Assembly (NCBI RefSeq): GCF_021545785.1 | Contig: NZ_CP079801.1 | Span: 2,232,001-2,296,000 of the forward strand | DNA: 64,000 bases | Direction of reading: 5' to 3' | DNA from: Halopseudomonas maritima | GTDB lineage: Bacteria; Pseudomonadota; Gammaproteobacteria; Pseudomonadales; Pseudomonadaceae | Part shown: positions 33,559 to 43,426 of the stretch, in pieces | How the letters are laid out: each line of letters begins with the position of its first letter | Position numbering within the stretch: position 1 is the stretch's first letter | Program-made: the position numbers and the translations under genes | The notes under the pieces: model-generated | Databases searched by the model: none | The model's input: the letters and a program-made list of their open reading frames with translations, nothing else | What the model was told of the DNA's origin: nothing

Positions 33559-35025
33559 TCAGTCGATACCCAGTTCTGCCCAGATCGCATCCACGCGCTG
33601 ACGCACGGCCGCGTCCTGCTCAATGGCAACGCCCCATTCCCGACTGGTTTCGCCCGGCCACTTGTTGGTGGCATCCAGCCCCATCTTGCTGCCCAGCCCG
33701 GAGACGGGCGAGGCAAAGTCGAGGTAGTCGATCGGGGTGTTGTCGATCATCACGGTGTCACGCTTGGGGTCCATGCGCGTGGTGATGGCCCAGATGATGT
33801 CGTGCCAGTCGCGGATGTTGATGTCCTCGTCCACCACGATCACGTACTTGGTGTACATGAACTGGCGCAAAAAGCTCCAGACCCCCAGCATCACGCGTTT
33901 GGCGTGGCCCGGGTACTGCTTTTTCATCGACACTACCGCCATGCGGTAGGAGCAGCCTTCGGGTGGCAGGTAGAAATCGGTAATCTCGGGAAACTGCTTC
34001 TGCAGCAGCGGCACAAAGACTTCGTTCAGCGCCACACCCAGCACCGCAGGCTCATCCGGCGGGCGGCCGGTGTAGGTGCTGTGGTAAATCGGCTTCTCGC
34101 GCTGGGTGATGCGCTCGATGGTAAAGACCGGGAAGCGATCAACCTCGTTGTAGTAGCCGGTGTGGTCGCCAAACGGGCCTTCCTCGGCCATCTCGCCTGG
34201 GTGGATAACCCCTTCGAGTACGATTTCAGCGCTGGAGGGTACTTGCAGGTTGGAGCCGCGGCACTTGATCAGCTCGGTGCGCTGACCGCGCAGCAGGCCG
34301 GCGAAGGCGTATTCGGACAGGCTGTCCGGCACCGGGGTTACCGCGCCCAGAATGGTGGCCGGGTCGGCGCCCAGCACCACCGCCACCGGGAAAGGTTCGC
34401 CCGGGTGCGCCTTTTGCCATTCATGGAAGTCCAGGGCGCCACCGCGATGGCTGAGCCAGCGCATGATCACCTTGTTGCGGCCGATAACCTGTTGGCGGTA
34501 GATGCCGAGGTTTTGCCGTTCCTTGTGCGGGCCGCGGGTCACTACCAGCCCCCAGGTGATCAGCGGGCCGGCGTCGCCCGGCCAGCAGGTCTGCACCGGA
34601 ATGCGTGCAAGGTCGACATCGTCGCCTTCAAATACCTGAGCCTGACACGGCGCGTCCTTTACCACCTTGGGCGCCATGTTGATGACTTTTTTGAATATCG
34701 GCAGCTTGCTCCAGGCATCCTTCAGCCCCTTGGGCGGATCGGGTTCCTTGAGAAAGGCCAGCAACTTGCCGATTTCGCGCAGCTCGCTGATGCTCTCGGC
34801 GCCCATGCCCATGGCAACACGCTCAGGCGTGCCAAACAGGTTGCCCAGTACGGGCATGTCGAAACCGGTGGGGTTTTCGAATAACAGGGCGGGGCCACCC
34901 TTGCGCAGGGTGCGGTCGCAGACTTCTGTCATCTCCAGCACGGGAGAGACGGGCGTCTGGATGCGCTTGAGTTCGCCGCGCTGTTCCAGGCCCTTGATGA
35001 AATCGCGTAGATCGGAGTATTGCAT
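33559..35025 (-). CDS. ubiD: 4-hydroxy-3-polyprenylbenzoate decarboxylase UbiD
   Basis: A 488-residue prenylated-FMN-dependent decarboxylase of ubiquinone synthesis, of the usual length. Conserved blocks include RWLSHRGGALDFHEW near 173-187, the E-x-x-x-R-type region PSSAEIVLEGVIHPGEMAEEGPFGDHTGYYN near 235-265, and VVVDEDINIRDWHDIIWA near 399-416. The cofactor-making partner UbiX is not in the window. The stop codon abuts the start of the 2Fe-2S reductase. A heptad repeat element separates it from rho upstream. Confidence 0.96.
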   Translation of the reverse strand: MQYSDLRDFIKGLEQRGELKRIQTPVSPVLEMTEVCDRTLRKGGPALLFENPTGFDMPVLGNLFGTPERVAMGMGAESISELREIGKLLAFLKEPDPPKGLKDAWSKLPIFKKVINMAPKVVKDAPCQAQVFEGDDVDLARIPVQTCWPGDAGPLITWGLVVTRGPHKERQNLGIYRQQVIGRNKVIMRWLSHRGGALDFHEWQKAHPGEPFPVAVVLGADPATILGAVTPVPDSLSEYAFAGLLRGQRTELIKCRGSNLQVPSSAEIVLEGVIHPGEMAEEGPFGDHTGYYNEVDRFPVFTIERITQREKPIYHSTYTGRPPDEPAVLGVALNEVFVPLLQKQFPEITDFYLPPEGCSYRMAVVSMKKQYPGHAKRVMLGVWSFLRQFMYTKYVIVVDEDINIRDWHDIIWAITTRMDPKRDTVMIDNTPIDYLDFASPVSGLGSKMGLDATNKWPGETSREWGVAIEQDAAVRQRVDAIWAELGID

Positions 35026-35027
35026 CT

Positions 35028-35184
35028 AGCTTCAAGCCTCAAGCTGCAAGCGGCAAGCTGGATGAGGCATGCATGCCACTTGGGAGTTTGATCCGCCCGC
35101 CGGGCTGGCAGCGGGGCGGCAGGCCCGGCGCTCGGCAGCAAGCCCGCGCGGACAGCTTGCCGCTTGAGGCTTGCAGCTTGTGGC
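35028..35184. repeat. Heptad inverted-repeat element B (CAAGCNN units)
   Basis: The left arm (35028-35060) reads CAAGCCT, CAAGCTG, CAAGCGG, CAAGCTG. The reverse complement of the right arm (35153-35184) reads CAAGCTG, CAAGCCT, CAAGCGG, CAAGCTG. The inner 14 bases are identical. About 92 bp of GC-rich sequence lies between. It fills the rho-ubiD spacer, 6 bp downstream of the rho stop on one side and at the ubiD start on the other. Confidence 0.78.
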
Positions 35185-35190
35185 CGGGTT

Positions 35191-36456
<1,266 letters not shown>

Positions 36457-36627
36457 AGGGGTCGGTGAGTGATGTCAGAGTGTCGGCAGGAAAGATGTGT
36501 TTCGGCCACCATGGAGCATGGGGCGATCAGCTTGGCTGCGGGTTTGGGAAGCCGCTGCGCAGGGTGCGTCAGGGCGTTGGTCAGCAAATCTAGCACCGCA
36601 GGAGGGTGACGTCCAGCGTTGCGGCCG
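36457..36627. other. rho upstream leader region
   Basis: This is the gene-free spacer between the rho start and the trxA terminator. In other bacteria rho is autoregulated by Rho-dependent attenuation in such a leader. I see a C-rich minus-strand stretch but no clear single promoter or stem that decides it. Confidence 0.35.
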
Positions 36628-36660
36628 CAAAAACAGCCGCCCCGGCACGGAGGCCGGGGC
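36628..36660 (-). terminator. Intrinsic terminator of trxA
   Basis: On the minus strand an 8-bp GCCCCGGC/GCCGGGGC-type stem with a 6-nt loop is followed by GGCTGTTTTTGC, just past the trxA stop. Confidence 0.85.
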
Positions 36661-36668
36661 GTGATACA

Positions 36669-36995
36669 TCAGATGTTGCTGTCAAGGAAGGCTGCCAGCT
36701 GCGACTTGGACAGCGCGCCGACCTTGGTGGCTTCAACGTTGCCACCCTTGAACAGCATCAGGGTCGGGATGCCGCGCACGCCGTACTTGGGCGGGGTGTC
36801 TGCGTTGTCGTCGATGTTCAGCTTGCAAATCTTCAGTTTGCCGCTGTAATCCTTGGCAATCTCGTCCAGAACCGGGGCAATCATCTTGCAGGGGCCGCAC
36901 CATTCAGCCCAGTAATCGACCAGGACGGGGGTATCGGACTTGAGCACTTCGTCGTCGAAGCTGCCGTCAGTGACGTGCACAATCAGATCGCTCAT
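36669..36995 (-). CDS. trxA: Thioredoxin 1
   Basis: A 108-residue cytosolic thiol-disulfide reductant with the active site WCGPCK (C33, C36) and the cis-proline block GIPTLMLFKGG. The start MSDLIVHVTDG has CTGGAGA upstream, and the length is that of E. coli TrxA. It precedes rho as in other gammaproteobacteria, but a strong terminator separates them, so rho has its own promoter. It is divergent from ppx. Confidence 0.98.
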   Translation of the reverse strand: MSDLIVHVTDGSFDDEVLKSDTPVLVDYWAEWCGPCKMIAPVLDEIAKDYSGKLKICKLNIDDNADTPPKYGVRGIPTLMLFKGGNVEATKVGALSKSQLAAFLDSNI

Positions 36996-37201
36996 GTGTT
37001 TCTCCAGAGGGATAAAAAGGCGGAATGGGCGCATCATAGCACCACCGAATGCGGCTGCGAAAGGCGCTGCGTCTTTGCCCCTGCCGACACGCCGGCAGCC
37101 CCGACACCCGGCCCAAGGTGCGCCGGGCGTGCCTGTATGCGGGCAAATGTCATCGAGCCGGTGCTAGAATCGGGTCAATCGAGAACCCACGGGAAGAGCG
37201 C

Positions 37202-38707
37202 ATGGCAGAGGCAGAAGCGAATGATTTTTCACTGGTGGCCGCAATCGATCTGGGCTCCAACAGCTTCCATATGGTGCTGGCGCGAGTAGAGCAGGGCGAG
37301 ATTCGGATTCTCGAACGGCTGGGCGAAAAGGTGCAGCTGGCCGCCGGGCTGGACGACGACAATATGCTCAGCGAAGAGGCTATGCAGCGCGGGCTTGATT
37401 GCCTGCGGCGGTTTGCCCAGCTGATCAATGGACTGCCGCCCGGGGCGGTGAGGATTGTTGCCACCAGTGCGCTGCGCGAGGCACGCAATCGTGGTCAGTT
37501 TATCCGTCAGGTGCAGCAGGTGCTGGGCCATCGGGTAGAAGTGATTTCCGGTCGCGAAGAAGCGCGGCTGATCTATTTGGGGGTTTCCCACACGCTGGCC
37601 GACGACGAAGGCAAGCGTCTGGTGGTGGACATCGGCGGTGGTAGTACCGAGTTCATCGTTGGCGAGCGCTTCGAGTCGTTGCTGCGTGAAAGCCTGAATG
37701 TCGGCTGCGTAGCCTTTAGCCGGCAGTTTTTTCCGGATGGTCGCATCACCGCTGCGCGCTACAGTCAGGCATACACAGCCGCGCGTCTGGAGCTGATGAA
37801 TATCGAACAGGCCATTCAGCGCCTGGGCTGGAGTGAGGCCGTGGGCGCCTCGGGCACCATACGTTCGGTCGGACAGTGCATTCAGGCCGGCGGGCGCGGG
37901 CAGGGCGAGGTCAATCGCGAGGGTCTGCAGTGGCTCAAGCGCAAGGTGCTCAAGGCCGCTCACGTCGACAAGCTGGACATTCAGGGGCTCAAGCCCGACC
38001 GTCAGCCGATCCTGCCGGCGGGTCTGGCGATTCTTGAGGCGCTGTTCGACGCTCTGGGCGTGGAGGTTATGCCGCACTCCGAAGGCGCGTTACGTGAGGG
38101 GGTGCTGTATGACCTGCTCGGGCGCTACTCCCATGAAGACGTGCGCGAGCGCACCCTGAGCGCGCTGATGGAGCGCTATCACGTCGATCTGGATCAGGCG
38201 GCGCGGGTAGAGAATAAGGCGCTGCGGTTGTTACAGAAGGTTGAACCGGCCTGGCAACTGGCGCAGAGCAAGCTGGCACCAATGCTGGTGTGGGCGGCGC
38301 GGGTACATGAGATTGGCCTGGACATTGCCCACAACCAGTTCCACAAGCACGGCGCCTATCTGATTGAACACTCGGATCTGCCCGGCTTCTCCCGGCCGGA
38401 CCAGCAAACCTTGGCGTTGCTGGTGCGCGGTCACCGTCGCAATCTGCCGAACAGTGACCGGCTGAGTGAGTTTGGTGATGAGGCGGTAACCTTGCTGCGC
38501 CTGTGCATGGTGCTGCGCCTGGCCATCCTCTACCACCACATCCGCGGCTTTCAGGACATGCCGGAAATGGCCGTCGAGGCAGCGGAGGACGCGCTGGCGG
38601 TTACCTTCCCGGCTGGCTGGCTCGAAGACAACCCGCTGACGCAGGCTGACTTCGAGCGCGAGGCCCAGTACTGGGGCAAGGCCGGTTACAGGTTGACAGT
38701 ACGCTGA
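37202..38707 (+). CDS. ppx: Exopolyphosphatase
   Basis: A 501-residue Ppx/GppA phosphatase that releases phosphate from polyphosphate ends. Visible are AAIDLGSNSFHMV near 13-25 (phosphate loop 1), SGREEARLIYLGV near 116, VVDIGGGSTEFIVG near 141-154, and the C-terminal HD-like helical domain with VHEIGLDIAHNQFHKHGAYL. The start MAEAEANDF has GGAAGAG upstream. It faces ppk and overlaps its 3' end by 22 bp, which couples the opposing enzymes of polyphosphate turnover on antisense transcripts. Confidence 0.96.
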   Translation: MAEAEANDFSLVAAIDLGSNSFHMVLARVEQGEIRILERLGEKVQLAAGLDDDNMLSEEAMQRGLDCLRRFAQLINGLPPGAVRIVATSALREARNRGQFIRQVQQVLGHRVEVISGREEARLIYLGVSHTLADDEGKRLVVDIGGGSTEFIVGERFESLLRESLNVGCVAFSRQFFPDGRITAARYSQAYTAARLELMNIEQAIQRLGWSEAVGASGTIRSVGQCIQAGGRGQGEVNREGLQWLKRKVLKAAHVDKLDIQGLKPDRQPILPAGLAILEALFDALGVEVMPHSEGALREGVLYDLLGRYSHEDVRERTLSALMERYHVDLDQAARVENKALRLLQKVEPAWQLAQSKLAPMLVWAARVHEIGLDIAHNQFHKHGAYLIEHSDLPGFSRPDQQTLALLVRGHRRNLPNSDRLSEFGDEAVTLLRLCMVLRLAILYHHIRGFQDMPEMAVEAAEDALAVTFPAGWLEDNPLTQADFEREAQYWGKAGYRLTVR

Positions 38708-40899
38708 GGCGAGGCCAGTTTCTCCAGCAGCGTCGCCTGGGCGCTGCGAGGGATCTGGTTGCCGCTTGGTGAGCTAAGCAGGTAGGTGCCGTCGGGCTGC
38801 AGAATCCAGCTGCGGGTGTTGTCGGTGAGAAACACCAGCAGCTCCTGCTTGGCGCGGGTAATCAGCTTTTTGCCCTCCAGCGGGAAGCAGGTCTCGACAC
38901 GCTTGTCGAGATTGCGCTCCATCATGTCCGCACTGGACATCCACACCTGTTCCTGACCGTCGTTGAGGAAGTAATAGACCCGGCTGTGCTCCAGGAAGCG
39001 GCCGATGATCGAGCGCACCGTGATGTTGTGCGAGACGCCCGGAATTCCAGGGCGCAGGCAGCACATGCCGCGCACGATCAGGTCGATCTTCACGCCACAC
39101 TGCGAGGCCTTGTATAGCGCCTTGATGATCTTGGCGTCGGTCAGCGAATTGGCCTTGGCGATAATGTGCGCCGGCTTGCCCGCCTGGGCATTCAGGGTTT
39201 CGCGGTTGATCAGTTCAAGCAGGCGCTTTTTCAGGGTGAAGGGCGCCTGCAGCAGTTTTTTCATACGCTGGGTCTTGCCCATGCCGATCAACTGGTTGAA
39301 CAGCTTGTGCACGTCTTCGGTCAGCGCCACGTCCGAGGTCAGGATGCTGTAGTCGGTGTACAGGCGGGCGTTGCCGGCGTGGTAGTTACCGGTGCCCAGG
39401 TGCACGTAGCGCTTCAGGTTCTTCTCTTCGCGGCGCAGGATCAGCATCATCTTGGCGTGGGTCTTGAAGCCAACCACACCGTAGATCACCACGGCGCCAG
39501 CCTGCTGCAGGCGGCTGGCCAGCTGCAGGTTGGACTCCTCGTCAAAGCGTGCGCGCAGCTCAATCACCACGGTCACTTCCTTGCCGTTTCGTGCGGCTTC
39601 GACCAGCGCGTTGACGATCTCGGAGTTGGCGCCGGTGCGGTACAGCGTCTGCTTGATCGCCAGCACGTTCGGGTCCTGCGCCGCCTGGCGCAGCAAGTCG
39701 ACCACCGGGCTGAAAGACTCGTAGGGGTGCTGCAGCAGGATGTCCTGCTTGCTGATTGCCTGAAACAGGTTGTCGGCGCTCGACAGCACACGGGGCAGCC
39801 CCGGGCTGAAGGGTGGAAATTGCAGTTGCGGGTGGTTTTCCAGGCCGGTAATGGAAAACAGCCGCGTCAGGTTGACCGGGCCGTTGACCTCGTACAGCTC
39901 CGCCTCAGTCAGGCCAAACTGCTTGAGCAAAAAGTCGGTCAGCGGTTTCGGGCAGTTGTCGGCGACCTCCAGGCGCACCGCGTCGCCGTAGCGGCGGGAC
40001 AGCAGCTCGCCGCGTAGCGCGCGCGCCAGGTCGTCAACCTCGTCCGGGTCGACGAACAGGTCGGCGTTGCGGGTCAGGCGGAACTGGTAGCAGCCAAGCA
40101 CCTTCATGCCCGGGAACAGCTCGTCGGCATGGGCGTGAATCATTGACGACAGGAACACGAAGTTGTCACCGCCGTCACACAGCTCATCGGGTAGACGAAT
40201 CAGGCGCGGCAACGAGCGCGGCGCCGGAATGATCGCCAAGCCAGAGTCGCGGCCGAAGGAGTCGATGCCGTCGAGCTGAACGATAAAGTTCAGGCTCTTG
40301 TTCACCAGCAGCGGGAAGGGGTGGGTTGGGTCCAGTCCGATCGGGCTGATGATCGGCGCGACCTGCTGGCGGAAGAAGCGGCGAATCCACAGGGTCTGCT
40401 TGTGCGTCCACTGATGGCGGCGCAGAAAGCGGATGCCCTTGTCGTTCAGTTGGGGCAGCAGAATGTCGTTGAGAATGCTGTACTGGCGGCTGACCTGATA
40501 GTGCGCGGTCTCGCTGATCTTGCTCAGCACCTGCTGCGGCTGCAGCCCGTCCGGCCCGGTTTGCTCGCGCGCGAAGGTGATCTGCTTTTTCAGGCCGGCA
40601 ACGCGAATTTCAAAGAACTCGTCGAGGTTGCTGGAGAAGATCAGCAGAAACTTCAGGCGCTCAAGCAGCGGGTAGGACTCATCCAGCGCCTGCTCCAGCA
40701 CGCGGATGTTGAACTGCAGCTGCGACAGCTCGCGGTGAATGTAGAGCTCGGGCGCACCCAAATCCGGAACCGGTGCCGGTTCGGTGATCTTCTCGCTGAT
40801 CTGGGCCGGTCGGGTGACCAGGTCGGTGCGCGGACTGGCCTCGGGTGCCGGTGCTGCGCTGTCCTTGGTGGTGTCTCGGGTGCTGTTGAGCTCTGCCAT
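38686..40899 (-). CDS. ppk: Polyphosphate kinase 1
   Basis: A 737-residue enzyme that makes polyphosphate from ATP. An Ala/Pro-rich N-terminal tail of about 50 residues precedes the N domain (YIHRELSQLQFNIRVLEQA). The phospholipase-D-like catalytic part has FKTHAKMML with H482 and GTGNYHAGNARLYTDYS with H507, the two conserved histidines. The start MAELNSTRDTT has GAGGAG upstream. It lies 16 bp after hemB and is likely co-transcribed with it, as in P. aeruginosa. Its 3' end overlaps ppx. Confidence 0.97.
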   Translation of the reverse strand: MAELNSTRDTTKDSAAPAPEASPRTDLVTRPAQISEKITEPAPVPDLGAPELYIHRELSQLQFNIRVLEQALDESYPLLERLKFLLIFSSNLDEFFEIRVAGLKKQITFAREQTGPDGLQPQQVLSKISETAHYQVSRQYSILNDILLPQLNDKGIRFLRRHQWTHKQTLWIRRFFRQQVAPIISPIGLDPTHPFPLLVNKSLNFIVQLDGIDSFGRDSGLAIIPAPRSLPRLIRLPDELCDGGDNFVFLSSMIHAHADELFPGMKVLGCYQFRLTRNADLFVDPDEVDDLARALRGELLSRRYGDAVRLEVADNCPKPLTDFLLKQFGLTEAELYEVNGPVNLTRLFSITGLENHPQLQFPPFSPGLPRVLSSADNLFQAISKQDILLQHPYESFSPVVDLLRQAAQDPNVLAIKQTLYRTGANSEIVNALVEAARNGKEVTVVIELRARFDEESNLQLASRLQQAGAVVIYGVVGFKTHAKMMLILRREEKNLKRYVHLGTGNYHAGNARLYTDYSILTSDVALTEDVHKLFNQLIGMGKTQRMKKLLQAPFTLKKRLLELINRETLNAQAGKPAHIIAKANSLTDAKIIKALYKASQCGVKIDLIVRGMCCLRPGIPGVSHNITVRSIIGRFLEHSRVYYFLNDGQEQVWMSSADMMERNLDKRVETCFPLEGKKLITRAKQELLVFLTDNTRSWILQPDGTYLLSSPSGNQIPRSAQATLLEKLASPQRTVNL

Positions 40900-40915
40900 G
40901 ATCTCCTCGATACGA

Positions 40916-41929
40916 CTACTGGCGACTGCGTAACTGGCGCGCGGCCGTCTTGGCAAAATAAGTCAGGATGCCGTCGGCTCCTGCGCGTTTGAAAGCGGTC
41001 AGCGACTCAAGAATCACCGCCTCGCTGAGCCAGCCATTGTTGATGGCGGCGCAGTGCATGGCGTATTCGCCACTGACCTGATAAACAAAGGTGGGCACCT
41101 TGAAGGTGTCTTTGGCCCGGTGCAGCACATCCAGGTAAGGCATGCCGGGTTTGACCATCACCATATCGGCCCCTTCTGACAGATCCATGGCGATTTCGTG
41201 CAGTGCTTCGTCGCTGTTGGCCGGATCCATCTGGTAGGTGGCCTTGTTGCCCTTGCCGAGGTTGCCGGCCGAGCCGACCGCGTCGCGGAACGGGCCGTAG
41301 TAGGCGCTGGCGTACTTGGCAGAGTAGGCAAGAATACGGGTATGAATGTGGCCGTTGGCTTCCAGCGCTGCGCGCATGGCCGCCACCCGGCCGTCCATCA
41401 TGTCAGAGGGCGCAACGATGTCGGCGCCGGCGTCGGCGTGCGACAGGGTCTGCTTGACCAGCGCCTCGACGGTGATGTCGTTCATCACGTAGCCGTCGTC
41501 ATCGATGATGCCGTCTTGGCCGTGGGTGGTGAAGGGGTCCAGGGCGACATCGGTAATCACCCCCAGGTCGGGGAAGCGGGCCTTCAGGGCGCGGGTGGCG
41601 CGTTGCGCCAGGCCATCCGGGTTCCAGGCCTCGGCGGCGTCCAGCGACTTTTTCTCCAGCGGGGTAACCGGGAACAGGGCGATAGCTGGAATGCCCAGGT
41701 CTACCAGTTCAGCGGCCTCCTCCAGCAGCAGGTCGATCGACAGCCGCTCAACGCCGGGCATGGAGGCGATGGCTTCGCGTTGTTGCTCGCCTTCAAGGAC
41801 AAATACGGGGTAGATCAGGTCGTCGGCGGTCAGGGTGTTTTCACGCATCATACGGCGGGAAAAGTCATCCTTGCGCATGCGACGGGGACGGCTGGCGGAA
41901 AAGGGGCGCGGAACAGGGGAATAGCTCAC
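40916..41929 (-). CDS. hemB: Delta-aminolevulinic acid dehydratase (porphobilinogen synthase)
   Basis: A 337-residue enzyme that condenses two 5-aminolevulinate molecules. Active-site lysines are in YSAKYASAYYGPFRDA near 205 and VMVKPGMPYLD near 260. The metal loop reads DVALDPFTTHGQDGI, Asp-rich instead of the Cys-rich zinc form, so it should be the magnesium type known from Pseudomonas. Its product is the substrate of HemC at 27.7 kb. It is followed closely by ppk. Confidence 0.97.
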   Translation of the reverse strand: MSYSPVPRPFSASRPRRMRKDDFSRRMMRENTLTADDLIYPVFVLEGEQQREAIASMPGVERLSIDLLLEEAAELVDLGIPAIALFPVTPLEKKSLDAAEAWNPDGLAQRATRALKARFPDLGVITDVALDPFTTHGQDGIIDDDGYVMNDITVEALVKQTLSHADAGADIVAPSDMMDGRVAAMRAALEANGHIHTRILAYSAKYASAYYGPFRDAVGSAGNLGKGNKATYQMDPANSDEALHEIAMDLSEGADMVMVKPGMPYLDVLHRAKDTFKVPTFVYQVSGEYAMHCAAINNGWLSEAVILESLTAFKRAGADGILTYFAKTAARQLRSRQ

Positions 41930-41973
41930 GGGGACTCCATGGGTGCGGGTCGCAGTGCACCTGTCTGCTGACG

Positions 41974-43206
41974 TTATACGTCAAGATTGTGACTGAATTG
42001 TGACAAGAGGCGCAGGGCGACCTGCTCCTGATCGGGCTGGCCGGGGGCGGGGGCCAGTTCTGTGCGGTTGCGGCCGAGCGTCTTGGCACGGTAAAGCGCT
42101 GCATCGGCGGCGCCGAGCAACGTGTTGAAATCATAACCGTGATGCTCTGAGCAGGCTACTCCGAGGCTGGCAGTGAGACCTATTGTCTCACCCGCCAGCT
42201 GCCATGGCGTCTGGCTGATACCTTGGCGAATGCGCTCGGCGACCGGTCGCGCCTGCTCGCTGTTCAAGCCGGGCAGCAGCAGGGTGAATTCTTCGCCGCC
42301 AAAGCGGCCAAGCAGGTCGCGGTTACGCAGATGCAGACTGATACGGTTGACCAGATGGCAGAGCACGGCATCGCCGGTCTGATGGCCAAACTGGTCGTTG
42401 ATGCGTTTGAAATGGTCGGCATCGAGCATGATCAGCGTGACCGCCTCGCCGCTGTGCCGGGTGCGCGCGAGCAGGGCGCTGGCCTGCTGATGCAGGCTGC
42501 GGCGATTCAGGGTGTTGGTCAGGCCGTCGCGTTCGGACAGGCGATGCAGGGCTTCCAGGTTGCGATAGTGGGTCATCAGGATGAAGCCGGTGGCCATGCC
42601 TATCTGCGCGGCCATGGCGCCAAGCAGGGTGACCAGCTGCAAGGGGCCGCCGAGCAGGCTGGCAGCGCCGTTCCAGCCGGCCAGCGAGGCGACCGGTCGG
42701 GCCAGCAATACCAGCCCGTAGAGCAGCGCAATGGCGCCGCTGAACCAGCAGGCGGTGCGCAATGGTGGTTGCGCTGGGCGCAGCAGCTCGCTGGCACACA
42801 GCAGGCACAGCCCGCCAAGAATCACCGAGCTGATGGCGTAGCGCACAGTGGCGCTGTCGAGCTGAAAGCGGAACACGCCCAGCAACACGATGATCAGCAG
42901 GGTAGCCAGCAGCGGCACGAGCTGCGGCTGGGGGCGCTCAAAGAAGGCGCGAATGCCAAGCCAGACCAGCCCTAGGCCCAGTGTCATCAGGCCGTTTGCC
43001 AGCAAGATGGATAGCGTATGGTGCAGTTGCTCCTGGTTGACGTTGAGCATCAGGCCGAACATCAGCGCCAGGTTGCCCAGCGCCCAGTGGCGCAGGCCAC
43101 GCTCGGTGCCGGCGTGCCAGGCGGCCAGGCCCAGCAGCAGCGTCATCATCAGGGTGACCAGACTGAGCGATAGCGTCAGGGTCTTGAGGTCAAGGTCGGC
43201 AAGCAT
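41974..43206 (-). CDS. Membrane diguanylate cyclase (GGDEF)
   Basis: A protein of about 410 residues. Roughly six or seven hydrophobic helices make up the first 215 residues, without a recognisable sensory name. A GGDEF domain follows, with the catalytic RFGGEEF and a product-inhibition I-site RNRD exactly five residues before GGEEF. It should synthesise cyclic di-GMP and be feedback-inhibited. The start MLADLDLKT at 43206 is preferred because it begins the first membrane segment; an in-frame ATG at 43263 adds 19 basic residues, and neither has a strong ribosome site. No phosphodiesterase lies nearby. Confidence 0.9.
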   Translation of the reverse strand: MLADLDLKTLTLSLSLVTLMMTLLLGLAAWHAGTERGLRHWALGNLALMFGLMLNVNQEQLHHTLSILLANGLMTLGLGLVWLGIRAFFERPQPQLVPLLATLLIIVLLGVFRFQLDSATVRYAISSVILGGLCLLCASELLRPAQPPLRTACWFSGAIALLYGLVLLARPVASLAGWNGAASLLGGPLQLVTLLGAMAAQIGMATGFILMTHYRNLEALHRLSERDGLTNTLNRRSLHQQASALLARTRHSGEAVTLIMLDADHFKRINDQFGHQTGDAVLCHLVNRISLHLRNRDLLGRFGGEEFTLLLPGLNSEQARPVAERIRQGISQTPWQLAGETIGLTASLGVACSEHHGYDFNTLLGAADAALYRAKTLGRNRTELAPAPGQPDQEQVALRLLSQFSHNLDV

Positions 43207-43426
43207 GCGCAGCAATATCCCTGGCCGTCGCAGCAGCCGTTTGTGCGGGTTCGTCCATGGCATTGGTGCTGCCAGGGAGGCAGTCTGCCAGCATCGGGAC
43301 GGTAAACCAGGGGTGAGACATAACCAACTGCGCTGGTCTCAGGTTGTGGAGGGGTTTGCACAATTGGGCTGTCTACGACTGTGGCACAATGGTCGGCTAT
43401 CTATTTGTGTGGCAGGCGGTGGGGCA

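Noticed and set aside
32740..34884. A 714-codon open frame on the plus strand opposite the reductase and ubiD genes.
   Set aside because: It is antisense to two well-conserved genes and has no domain pattern; long antisense frames are common in GC-rich DNA with strong third-position bias.
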